This document shows, one piece after another, positions 1 through 7,762 of a DNA stretch of 64,000 bases. The notes beneath the pieces are model-generated. The model worked only from the letters and a program-made list of their open reading frames with translations. It did not search any database and had not been told where the DNA came from. The position numbers and the translations under genes are program-made. Source of the stretch: Rhodoferax sp. (lineage in GTDB: Bacteria > Pseudomonadota > Gammaproteobacteria > Burkholderiales > Burkholderiaceae_C); assembly GCA_008015235.1 (NCBI GenBank), contig SSFF01000002.1, positions 1 to 64,000 on the forward strand, read 5' to 3'. The number at the start of each line of letters is the position of its first letter. Positions within the stretch are counted from its first letter, which is position 1.

Positions 1-202
1 CGGCGCTCGGCACCCCATCGCGGATACCGCTGTCGATTTCATGCTTCTTGACCCATTCATGCAGCGTGACCGCCGCACAGCCAATCTTGGGGGCAATCGA
101 CTCAACCGCTGCCCATTGTGACGGGTAATCCTTGCGCGCTTCTTGCACCAGCCGGACCGCGCGCTCTTTGACTTCCGGTGAATACTTGTTTGACTTGTTC
201 AT
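1..202 (-). CDS. IS3-family transposase OrfA, N-terminal part
   Basis: Sixty-seven codons run from an ATG at 202 off the window edge. The protein begins [19 protein letters not shown] and continues into a helix-turn-helix with SIAPKIGC and LHEWVKK, which is the DNA-binding segment of OrfA in the IS3/IS911 type. OrfA normally works with a frameshifted OrfB that carries the DDE catalytic domain, expected further left. The start codon directly follows a hairpin that contains the GGAG ribosome-binding sequence, so translation from outside transcripts may be dampened (inference). Family assignment rests on sequence recognition only. Confidence 0.8.
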   Translation of the reverse strand, partial: MNKSNKYSPEVKERAVRLVQEARKDYPSQWAAVESIAPKIGCAAVTLHEWVKKHEIDSGIRDGVPSA

Positions 203-235
203 GGCTCCATTCTCTCAGGTAATGGAGCCTCCTCA
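1..235 (-). mobile_element. End of an IS3-family insertion sequence (partial)
   Basis: The stretch encodes the start of an IS3-type OrfA on the minus strand and ends at a TG dinucleotide (235-234 read on the minus strand), as IS3-family tips do. Just inside the tip, GGCTCCATT (203-211) and AATGGAGCC (221-229) form a 9-bp inverted repeat that abuts the transposase start codon. The rest of the element lies outside the window, so the exact tip and any target duplication cannot be checked. The element interrupts the fimV-like gene next to it. Confidence 0.75.
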
Positions 236-1840
236 ATTCCCGGGGCGATTCAAATCAGGGTAGTCGAGCAAACCGAGCTCTGACTCAGAATACGCACCAT
301 AGGCAGGAACGACACCCGAATACAGCATGTTGAATCCAGTACGGACTCTTTCGTATTCGTCTTTTCTGCTGAGTTTGTGCAACAGCGCAATGAGATCCAA
401 GTAGATATACGGATTCGAGTCTGTACTTTGCCCTAGCGCCCCATAAAGTACGCCAATCGCATCATCATGCTGACCCAGCGCAAGAAAAAAGTCCGCCTGC
501 TGCCGGACATCCACCATTTCTTGCGTGTTGATAGCTCTCAATGCCCCGGTGACGCTGTGCGCAAAATCCGCCCCAACGCCGCCAATACTTCCCGCAGTGT
601 GAGGAGACCGCTGGATCTGCTCCACATTCGCAACAACAGCAGCTTGCACGACCGGGGTATCTTTGTTTGTCCCTGAAGGCAGTGGCTCATGGACCTCTAC
701 AGCGATGGGTTCAGCCGATCGGCTGATCGCAGAACTGATGTGCTCACTTGCACCTTCCTGTCGAGGAACCGAAATGTCGGAGTCCGAATGACTTCTCTGT
801 TCCCCCCCTGCCCACCATGGCTGCTCAGCATTTGGATGGCGACGGAAATAAAAAGCAAAACCGAATGCGACACCGCATCCCACCAACAGTGACAGAAGCA
901 AGTACACCGCAGGGTTGAACAAACGTGTTTCCTGTGCCTCCTTCAATTGGATATTGAGTGCCCGTATTGCCTCCTGGTTAGATCGACTGACTGCAACAAG
1001 ACTGCGCAGTTCAGCCTCCAAAGCGCCACGCTTGCTTGCTTCGTGCAAGATTTCTTCAGGTGACGCATTAATTACACGCCAAAGATTAGCAGCTTCCGCG
1101 CGTTTTTTGTCGTCTTCAGCTTCCGATGGCAAAGTCAATTCATCCGTCGACCGCAAGATCGGCTCCCAACTTTGCGTCAACTCCAGTGGCAGCAGTTTCA
1201 GCCTGGCGCCTTTCGCAACTGCCTCGCTTCTTTTCGTCAGAATCGGCTGAGAAGTAGGTGAAGTCCGGGCTGCACGACCACGCTGTTCTGTAGCATCCGA
1301 ACGCAACGCAACATCGGACTTTTCTGTGGACTTGGTTGGACGCTCTCTCTGAGCAGAAGGCGGGGAAGCAACTACATTGGAACCGGGAAAAACACTTGTT
1401 GCAAGACTGGTGCCCTTTGCAGGGCCAAATGCGATCGTCGCTGTCGGCGGCCGTTGAATTTCCGTGGCGAACTCGGAGAGCAGCACGTATTTACGGACAG
1501 ATTGCTGTTGACAGCCTGTTTTTACATAGAGCGTAACAACAGGCTCGTCCACGGGTCGCCGTACCGACAAGCGAATTGCATGCGCGCGTTCCGAAGTGTC
1601 CAAATTTGCGGACACCAACGATGGCTCTACCTGGAACTCGCCATAGTAGACATCGGCATTAACGCAAATCTCCATTGCATTTTCATCACCCTCCACTTGC
1701 AAAGGCACAGTCAAATCCAGTGGCTGGCCCAATACAGATGCACCACGCAGCCGCCCCATGGTGATAGCGGTTGATGCCTGCGATAGTGTCAAAGCGAAAA
1801 CTGCCAGACAGGTGCAGTAAAAAAGGCGTGAAAGCTTCAT
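233..1840 (-). pseudogene. FimV-like pilus/polar-hub protein, 3' end cut off by IS
   Basis: The reading frame starts at ATG 1840 with a signal peptide (MKLSRLFYCTCLAVFAL, ending near ASTA). A FimV N-terminal domain follows (GRLRGASVLGQPLDL, about residues 30-125). Then come a low-complexity region, a coiled coil before residue 300, one membrane segment (AVYLLLSLLVGCGVAFGFAF) and a TPR-like tail (FFLALGQHDDAIGVLYGAL). FimV proteins are peptidoglycan-binding inner-membrane hubs needed for type IV pilus assembly or polarity. The frame ends at a TGA whose bases are the inferred IS tip, within the segment that in relatives (recalled) continues past LEAYP. An upstream GTG at 1867 gives a less likely start because it would bury the signal peptide. 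Confidence 0.7.
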
Positions 1841-2036
1841 ATATCGCTTCGGATTCTCGCACAGCACTACCTACTTTAACGGGAGCGAAAATCAGAAGGC
1901 ACACATGTGACATGCGCAATGCAAGACATAGCGCAGAATGGTGCATCTGATGGCAATGCAGAAGAGCTGGTGTAGTAAACGCCACGCGAAAGCCCTGACA
2001 CACTCACCACCTATTCGGTTACAACTTAGATAAGCC

Positions 2037-2756
2037 ATGGACGAACCGATTCTGAACTTTGAAGAACGATCAGCCATTAATTCAGGCCGCTGGTTTTCAT
2101 CCCTGTCACCGTCTCTCAAACACGATATCCTGCGTTGCGCGTATGTCCGACGCTGCAAGGATGGCGATCTCATCGCCGCACGCGGTGATCCTCCCGAAGA
2201 ATGGATCGCTTGCGCCAAAGGCGCGGTCCGTGTGAGCTCGACCTCCATCAGTGGCAAGCAAATAACGCTCACTTATGTAGAGCCAGGCATTTGGTTTGGG
2301 GACGTCTCGATCTTCGATGGAGACAGACGTACCCACGATGCATATGCGCATGGTGAAACAACCATTCTTGCCGTCGCGAAAGCCGATTTCAAAAAGATAC
2401 TTACGGTCCATACCGAACTGTATGAAGCATTGCTTCGGCTCAACGCACGCCGTATTCGTCAGCTGTACGGCTTGGTGGAGGATCTGAACACGCTCCCCCT
2501 GCGCGCACGACTTGCCAAGCAGCTCGTGCATCTGGCGCGCAGCTATGGCGTTCCATCACTCAGCGATGGCGATGAGATTCGCATCGGCCTGCACTTGGCC
2601 CAAGAAGAGCTGGCACAGCTTCTTGGCGCATCGAGACAGCGCGTAAACCAAGAACTCAAAGCCATGGAACGAGAAAACATCATTCGTATTGAACTTGGTG
2701 GCTTGGTCATTCGCGATCGTGCAGCCATGATGCGCCTCATTGATGCTGACAACTGA
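2037..2756 (+). CDS. Crp/Fnr-family transcriptional regulator
   Basis: The 239-residue protein has the Crp layout: a cyclic-nucleotide-binding-like beta barrel (about 25-140, with GDLIAARGDPPEEW and YVEPGIWFGDVSIFDG), a long dimer helix, then a winged helix (about 165-225) with the recognition segment LAQEELAQLLGASRQRVNQEL. No Fnr-type cysteine cluster is visible, so an iron-sulfur sensor is unlikely. The ligand is unknown. It is transcribed away from the broken fimV-like gene and stops 26 bases before the phosphotransferase-like gene, so it may regulate or be cotranscribed with the acyl-CoA pair downstream (inference). Confidence 0.88.
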   Translation: MDEPILNFEERSAINSGRWFSSLSPSLKHDILRCAYVRRCKDGDLIAARGDPPEEWIACAKGAVRVSSTSISGKQITLTYVEPGIWFGDVSIFDGDRRTHDAYAHGETTILAVAKADFKKILTVHTELYEALLRLNARRIRQLYGLVEDLNTLPLRARLAKQLVHLARSYGVPSLSDGDEIRIGLHLAQEELAQLLGASRQRVNQELKAMERENIIRIELGGLVIRDRAAMMRLIDADN

Positions 2757-2782
2757 CCTCATTTCTTTGGACTGCAAAACAT

Positions 2783-3868
2783 ATGGCTGATTTTGACCAC
2801 TTCATCGGCACCCGTGCCGTATCTGGTGCCCAAGCGTTTGACACCGACAGATTGTCTGACTGGCTTGCACACCACCTTCTGGGATTTTCTGGTCCGCTGT
2901 CCGTCGAATTGTTCAAAGGTGGGCAATCAAATCCGACCTACAAGCTCATCACGCCCGCGCAAACGTACGTCATGCGCGCAAAGCCAGGGCCAGTGGCAAA
3001 ACTATTGCCATCCGCACATGCCATCGAGCGTGAGTTCGCTGTCATGACGGGACTTGGAAAGACAGATGTCCCGGTACCACACATGCTGTGCCTGTGCGAG
3101 GATGAATCGATCATCGGCCGTGCTTTTTACATCATGGAATTCATGCCAGGCCGAATTCTTTGGGACCAATCGCTACCAGGAATGACACCCTCGGAGCGTC
3201 GCGCCATCTATCTGGAGATGAACCGTGTCATATCCGCTTTGCATACCGCTGATTTCAGAAACATCGGACTTTCGGACTATGGGAAAAGCGGCAATTACTT
3301 TGAACGCCAAATTGGTCGTTGGAGCAAGCAGTACCAAGCATCCATCACCCAGCCCATCGACGAGATGAACCGCCTGATGGAGTGGTTGCCCACCCATATA
3401 CCGGCGATGGCCAAGGATGACACCAAAGTTTCCATCGTCCATGGTGACTACCGCCTGGACAACTTGATGTTTGACAACCAAGCACCTACGGTCATCGCGG
3501 TACTAGACTGGGAGCTATCGACCCTGGGACACCCGCTGGCCGATTTCAGTTACCACTGCATGGCTTGGCACATCCCACCGGGCGCATTTCGTGGCATTGC
3601 GGGACTGGACCTCCCGAACTTGGGAATTCCCGATGAACGGGAATACATCGAACTGTATTGCGCGCGGACGCAGATTGCCAGTGCCGACGAATTGCTCGCT
3701 GACTGGAATTTTTACATGGCCTACAACATGTTCCGCATTGCAGCCATTTTGCAGGGCATCGCCAAACGCGTCGAAGCAGGTACCGCGTCCAGTGCCCAAG
3801 CCGTGGCGTCAGCCGCTGGAGCACGCCCCTTGGCAGAACTGGCGTGGTCCTACGCCCAAAAAGCCTGA
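2783..3868 (+). CDS. Aminoglycoside-phosphotransferase-fold kinase of the ACAD10/11 type
   Basis: The 361-residue protein shows the APH/choline-kinase fold: a nucleotide loop region (LFKGGQSNPTYKL), the catalytic VHGDYRLDNLMF segment and the metal-binding VLDWELSTLGHPLADFSY segment. Proteins of this subgroup are usually encoded beside, or fused to, acyl-CoA dehydrogenases. In animals the fused ACAD10/11 enzymes phosphorylate 4-hydroxyacyl-CoAs so that the partner dehydrogenase domain can process them. The gene is 32 bases upstream of just such a dehydrogenase, which supports a shared role in hydroxy fatty-acid breakdown (inference). It is not expected to confer antibiotic resistance. Confidence 0.85.
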   Translation: MADFDHFIGTRAVSGAQAFDTDRLSDWLAHHLLGFSGPLSVELFKGGQSNPTYKLITPAQTYVMRAKPGPVAKLLPSAHAIEREFAVMTGLGKTDVPVPHMLCLCEDESIIGRAFYIMEFMPGRILWDQSLPGMTPSERRAIYLEMNRVISALHTADFRNIGLSDYGKSGNYFERQIGRWSKQYQASITQPIDEMNRLMEWLPTHIPAMAKDDTKVSIVHGDYRLDNLMFDNQAPTVIAVLDWELSTLGHPLADFSYHCMAWHIPPGAFRGIAGLDLPNLGIPDEREYIELYCARTQIASADELLADWNFYMAYNMFRIAAILQGIAKRVEAGTASSAQAVASAAGARPLAELAWSYAQKA

Positions 3869-3900
3869 TTTTTCATTTTTGACACCAAGGAAGAACCACC

Positions 3901-5175
3901 ATGGATTTTGACTACTCCCCCAAGACCAAGGAACTTCAGCAAAAACTGCTCAAGTTCATGGATGACTACATTTACCCAAATGAAGGCGCATTTCATGCGG
4001 AGATTGCCACCAATACCGCAGCAGGCAAACGCTGGACACCGCTGCAACTGATCGAAAACCTCAAACCCAAAGCCAAGGCAGCTGGTTTGTGGAACCTATT
4101 TTTGCCCGTGGACACTGCAGCAGCTTCGGGCTACGACGGCGCTGGGTTGACCAACCAGGAATATGCCCCCCTGGCCGAAATCATGGGCCGAGTCATGTGG
4201 GCCAGTGAAGTATTCAACTGCTCGGCCCCCGACACCGGCAACATGGAAACCATCGCCCGCTATGGCTCCGAAACCCTCAAGGCTCGCTGGCTGAAGCCTC
4301 TGCTCGAAGGCGAAATCCGCTCGGGTTTTGCCATGACGGAACCCCAAGTCGCGTCCAGCGATGCAACCAACATCGAAACCCGCATCGAGCGCCAAGGCGA
4401 CGAATACGTCATCAATGGCCGCAAGTGGTGGACCTCCGGCGCTGGCGACCCACGCTGTGCGGTCTACATCACCATGGGGAAAACCGACCCCGCAGCCCCC
4501 AAGCACTCCCAGCAGAGCATGGTGGTGGTCCCCGCTAGCACGCCGGGCATTACCGTGGTGCGCCCTCTCAACGTATTTGGCTACGACGATGCCCCCCACG
4601 GTCACATGGAAGTACTGTTCGAGAACGTACGGGTACCGGTGGACAACATTCTCTTGGGCGAAGGCCGCGGCTTTGAAATAGCCCAGGGGCGCTTAGGACC
4701 TGGCCGCATCCACCACTGCATGCGCCTGATCGGACTGGCCGAGCGTGCGCTGGAGCTGATGTGCAAACGCGCCTCCAATCGCATTGCTTTTGGCAAGCCC
4801 ATTGCCGCCCAGACGGTGACGCAAGAGCGAATTGCCGAAGCCCGCTGCAAGATTGACATGGCACGCTTGCTCACGCTCAAAGCGGCGTGGATGATGGATA
4901 TGGCTGGCAACAAATTTGCCAAGACAGAAATCGCCATGATCAAGGTGGTGGCCCCCAACATGGCATGCGAAGTTATTGACTGGGCCATGCAGGTGCACGG
5001 TGGTGGCGGCATGTGCGATGACTTCCCATTGGCCCATGCCTACACCACCGCACGGACATTACGCTTCGCCGATGGCCCTGATGAGGTTCACCGTAACGCC
5101 ATTGCCAAGATGGAACTGGGGAAATATGCAACGTCTCCCCGGCATGTAGAAGTGCCAGTCACGCGCGGTTGCTAA
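3901..5175 (+). CDS. Acyl-CoA dehydrogenase, ACAD10/11-like
   Basis: This 424-residue flavoenzyme has the acyl-CoA dehydrogenase signature regions: [19 protein letters not shown] (FAD/substrate), [14 protein letters not shown], and the C-terminal [16 protein letters not shown] with [18 protein letters not shown]. These match the bacterial partners of APH-like kinases rather than classical short-chain enzymes. It would oxidise an acyl-CoA and pass electrons to ETF; etfBA are encoded far to the right. ATG 3901 follows AAGGAAG in the leader. It forms a two-gene unit with the preceding kinase-like gene and is followed by a strong hairpin. Confidence 0.88.
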   Translation: MDFDYSPKTKELQQKLLKFMDDYIYPNEGAFHAEIATNTAAGKRWTPLQLIENLKPKAKAAGLWNLFLPVDTAAASGYDGAGLTNQEYAPLAEIMGRVMWASEVFNCSAPDTGNMETIARYGSETLKARWLKPLLEGEIRSGFAMTEPQVASSDATNIETRIERQGDEYVINGRKWWTSGAGDPRCAVYITMGKTDPAAPKHSQQSMVVVPASTPGITVVRPLNVFGYDDAPHGHMEVLFENVRVPVDNILLGEGRGFEIAQGRLGPGRIHHCMRLIGLAERALELMCKRASNRIAFGKPIAAQTVTQERIAEARCKIDMARLLTLKAAWMMDMAGNKFAKTEIAMIKVVAPNMACEVIDWAMQVHGGGGMCDDFPLAHAYTTARTLRFADGPDEVHRNAIAKMELGKYATSPRHVEVPVTRGC

Positions 5176-5180
5176 GAGCA

Positions 5181-5207
5181 AGGATGCTATCGCAAAGATA
5201 GCATCCT
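5181..5207. terminator. Perfect 11-bp hairpin between converging genes
   Basis: AGGATGCTATC (5181-5191) and GATAGCATCCT (5197-5207) pair perfectly around a 5-base loop, just after the acyl-CoA dehydrogenase stop and before the 3' end of the converging HD-GYP gene. No T run follows, so it may be a weak or bidirectional terminator or an mRNA-stabilising hairpin. Confidence 0.5.
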
Positions 5208-5255
5208 ACGCTTATTAAATGTCGGGCTTGGGGCATATCTCAAGCCCAAACCTGG

Positions 5256-6494
5256 CTACCACGATGGCTTGGTTTGCTCGGACCAGAGCTCATTCAAATC
5301 CGCGAACTTCCATTTCGCAGGATCTTCACGTCCAACTATCTTGTCATTGGCAGTCGGTAATGAGAGATCAACCACCACCGGCACAATGCGCATGTTGGAC
5401 TTGGTGGAGAAAAAGACTTTCACCCTTGGCATCGTCAGCGATTTCGCTGTCTGCTCCATCACAACACCCAACCGCCCTGAATTCAGTCGCACTAGCGATC
5501 CAATGGGATAAATCCCAAGACTCTTGACGAAAGCCTGAAACACCTGGGTATCGAAATGCCCATTGGCCCACTCTGCCATTTTGCGCAAAGATTCAGCAGG
5601 ATCCCAGCCTGCTTTGTAAGGACGGTTGGATGTAATGGCATCGTACACATCACACACCGCGCCCATCTTGGCAAACAGGCTTATTTCGTCGGCCTTCAAA
5701 CCTTTCGGATACCCAGATCCGTCGGTTTTTTCATGGTGGTGCAAACAAACATCCATGACCACAGGATCGACACTGTCGCTTATCTGGAGCAGCTTAAAAC
5801 CCTCTTCTGGGTGTGTCTTGATGATTGCAAACTCCTCATCTGTCAACTTACCAGGCTTGTTCAGCACTTCCATAGGCATTTGCGCTTTGCCCAAGTCATG
5901 CATCAGGCCTGCAAGACCAGCCGCGCGAGTTTGCTCTTCATTCAATCCCAATTGTTTGGCCAGAGCCACCATCATTGCGCACACAGCTACCGAATGCATA
6001 TAGGTGTAATCATCGGCAGATTTCAAGCGCGCAAGACTGATCAAAGCGCCTGGATTGCGAATCACCGAATCGCTGATTTCCTCGACCAGCTTCTTGGCAC
6101 CGCCGGTATCCACCGCTTTGCCCATCCGAGCCTCTTCAAACATGGAGATAACTGCACGTTTGGATTGCAGGCAGATGCGTGCTGCACGCTCCAACTCTTC
6201 CGATGTAGAGACCGGGGCCACGTCACGTGCGGAGGTGGCAACAGCATTGAGCTCCGCTTCGACTTGGGCATCACTCTCAGCCTCAGACACCACTTTCTCT
6301 CCAGGTGATACATCGAGGCCTTTGCTGCAATCTATCCACACCTCCTTGATGCTGCTGGCCAAAATGCTTTGAATATCTTTGGGGTCAGTAATGACAAAGC
6401 CAGTGCGCCAGAAAGGGTGCTCCATCCAAGAGCCACAAAACTCCTTCAAGTGCATGCCAACCGTCAACTGGTGAACGCCGATTTTTTTGAGCAT
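5256..6494 (-). CDS. HD-GYP cyclic-di-GMP phosphodiesterase with DUF3391-type N-terminus
   Basis: The 412-residue protein begins with a DUF3391-like segment (KIGVHQLTVGMHLKEF and FVITDPKDIQSIL). An HD-GYP domain follows from about residue 155, with MHSVAVCAMMVALA, the HD pair in GLMHDLGKAQMP, HHHEKTDGSGYPKGL and CDVYDAITSNRPYKAGW. All the usual metal ligands seem present, so it is predicted to hydrolyse cyclic-di-GMP. It has no signal peptide or membrane helix and should be cytoplasmic. It stands alone between a convergent dehydrogenase and an unknown protein. Other cyclic-di-GMP-related genes in the window are at 37231 and 53900. Confidence 0.9.
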   Translation of the reverse strand: MLKKIGVHQLTVGMHLKEFCGSWMEHPFWRTGFVITDPKDIQSILASSIKEVWIDCSKGLDVSPGEKVVSEAESDAQVEAELNAVATSARDVAPVSTSEELERAARICLQSKRAVISMFEEARMGKAVDTGGAKKLVEEISDSVIRNPGALISLARLKSADDYTYMHSVAVCAMMVALAKQLGLNEEQTRAAGLAGLMHDLGKAQMPMEVLNKPGKLTDEEFAIIKTHPEEGFKLLQISDSVDPVVMDVCLHHHEKTDGSGYPKGLKADEISLFAKMGAVCDVYDAITSNRPYKAGWDPAESLRKMAEWANGHFDTQVFQAFVKSLGIYPIGSLVRLNSGRLGVVMEQTAKSLTMPRVKVFFSTKSNMRIVPVVVDLSLPTANDKIVGREDPAKWKFADLNELWSEQTKPSW

Positions 6495-6597
6495 GAATAA
6501 AAGTTTACGTGCTGAAACTCGTTAGTGAATCGGACAATCCTACAGGTACCAGTATATCGATCAGCGCAACGCCCAATCCTCTGCAGGAAGGGGCGAA

Positions 6598-7221
6598 TTA
6601 GTGCAGATGCCGCGGTTTGCGTCCACCGCCGCCATGTCCCCCCGAGCCACCTTGGCCACGCGGAGGTTTGCCAAGCTCCAGGGAGCTCACCAATGCATCA
6701 AAGCGCTGGGTGAACAGTTTATCGATCTCGGTCACCACACCCTCCAATTCGGAGGCGTCAAAATGTCGTTCCATCATGTTGATGACATCTTGTACCAGCA
6801 TGTCACGCTGCACCTGCATGATGGCCGCTGGCGTTGGCCCCACGAACAGCACCGTGAAGTCATCACGGGCTTCAGCATCCTGCTCTTCCTCTTCATCGAA
6901 ATCTGCGTCATAAAAACTGATTTCGATCGCGGCACCGTGCAAGGCCAACTCATTGAGGTTCATGCAGACCTCGTCCAGCACTTGGCGGAAGTCCTCGTCG
7001 CCTCGCACAGTCCAACACATCTGGAGCACCGACTCCTGCCGGTTGAAAACAATGCCTGGCTCCTCTTCATAGGCACTGACCGCCCCCGATTCCAGTGACT
7101 TGGCCCCCGCATAGCTCCACATCGGTTTGAGCGCCATGGAAAGTTGTTTGGTATCGACTCCCGCTACCAATGGGACTTGTCCATGGACATGGATTTCAAA
7201 AGGGGCATTGAATCGTGACAT
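6598..7221 (-). CDS. Conserved protein of unknown function, acidic with Gly/His-rich tail
   Basis: I do not recognise a functional family. The 207-residue protein starts MSRFNAPFEIHVHGQVP, has a very acidic stretch (DADFDEEEEQDAEARDD) in the middle, a helical segment around VINMMERHFDASELEGVV, and ends in a glycine-rich, histidine- and arginine-containing tail (GGHGGGGRKPRHLH) that could bind metal or nucleic acid. No signal peptide or membrane helix is visible. Coding character is supported by a long uninterrupted frame and by its position as a lone gene between the HD-GYP gene and the tRNA cluster. Confidence 0.7.
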   Translation of the reverse strand: MSRFNAPFEIHVHGQVPLVAGVDTKQLSMALKPMWSYAGAKSLESGAVSAYEEEPGIVFNRQESVLQMCWTVRGDEDFRQVLDEVCMNLNELALHGAAIEISFYDADFDEEEEQDAEARDDFTVLFVGPTPAAIMQVQRDMLVQDVINMMERHFDASELEGVVTEIDKLFTQRFDALVSSLELGKPPRGQGGSGGHGGGGRKPRHLH

Positions 7222-7305
7222 GCATTACTACCTGAATGGCCTACAAAACCGAGTACGCACGGTGCACTGGCGACTGAGAGAAAGAAGCATAGCCAACACC
7301 GAGAA

Positions 7306-7398
7306 TGGTGCCCGAGACCGGAATCGAACCGGTACGCCCGTTATCCACGAAGCGGCGGATTTTAAGTCCGATGTGTCTACCAATTTCACCACTCGGGC
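7306..7398 (-). tRNA. tRNA-Leu (TAA anticodon)
   Basis: Read on the minus strand, a GCCCGAG / CTCGGGC acceptor stem encloses a class II tRNA with a long variable arm. The anticodon loop CTTAAAATC gives TAA, the T loop GTTCGATTC is standard, and the 3' CCA is encoded (7306-7308). Confidence 0.95.
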
Positions 7399-7417
7399 CA
7401 TGCTGGTATTCTGAAAC

Positions 7418-7448
7418 AAAAAAGCCCCGTCAATGGTCTCAACGGGGC
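7418..7448 (-). terminator. Rho-independent terminator after tRNA-Cys
   Basis: On the minus strand GCCCCGT (7448-7442) pairs with ACGGGGC (7430-7424), followed by a run of six T and more. It lies between tRNA-Cys and tRNA-Leu, so the last tRNA may have its own promoter or be reached by read-through. Confidence 0.8.
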
Positions 7449-7465
7449 AATTTGCACAGAATTTT

Positions 7466-7539
7466 TGGAGGCGCGGTCCGGAGTCGAACCGGACTAACCG
7501 GATTTGCAATCCGGGGCATAACCGCTTTGCTACCGCGCC
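7466..7539 (-). tRNA. tRNA-Cys (GCA anticodon)
   Basis: The minus strand gives a 74-nt tRNA with acceptor GGCGCGG / CCGCGCC, anticodon loop ATTGCAAAT (GCA), T loop GTTCGACTC, and an encoded CCA at 7466-7468. Confidence 0.95.
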
Positions 7540-7581
7540 ACTTTCAGCCAAGCATTGCAATTAAGCAACACCTGTCACTTA

Positions 7582-7612
7582 TAGAAAAATGGGAAGCTGA
7601 AGCTTCCCATTT
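7582..7612 (-). terminator. Rho-independent terminator after tRNA-Gly
   Basis: AAATGGGAAGCT and AGCTTCCCATTT form a 12-bp stem with a tiny loop, followed on the minus strand by TTTTTC. It sits between tRNA-Gly and tRNA-Cys. Confidence 0.8.
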
Positions 7613-7621
7613 CTAAATACT

Positions 7622-7697
7622 TGGAGCGGGATAAGAGGCTCGAACTCTCGACCTATACCTTGGCAAGGTATCGCTCTACCAACTGAGCTAATCCCGC
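7622..7697 (-). tRNA. tRNA-Gly (GCC anticodon)
   Basis: The minus strand gives a 76-nt tRNA with acceptor GCGGGAT / ATCCCGC, D loop AGCTCAGTTGGTAGAGC, anticodon loop CTTGCCAAG (GCC), and an encoded CCA at 7622-7624. Confidence 0.95.
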
Positions 7698-7711
7698 GCT
7701 GCAAGACTTAA

Positions 7712-7717
7712 ATTATA
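7712..7717 (-). promoter_or_regulatory. -10 box upstream of tRNA-Gly
   Basis: A perfect TATAAT on the minus strand lies about 14 bases before the tRNA-Gly 5' end, at the right distance for a stable-RNA promoter. No good -35 hexamer is seen, so the call rests on the -10 and its placement. Confidence 0.45.
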
Positions 7718-7762
7718 GCGTGATTTTTATTGATTTTGTGCCTCGAGAAAAATCTTCACGAT

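Noticed and set aside
2783..3868. Antibiotic resistance by aminoglycoside phosphotransferase
   Set aside because: The fold is shared, but the sequence type and the adjacent acyl-CoA dehydrogenase point to the ACAD10/11-like metabolic group.
5181..5207. Hairpin containing GCTATC and GATAGC, similar to the dispersed repeat head
   Set aside because: It lacks the TAGCT spacing, the palindrome and the GCGGGC tail; it is a simple 11-bp stem, listed as a terminator.
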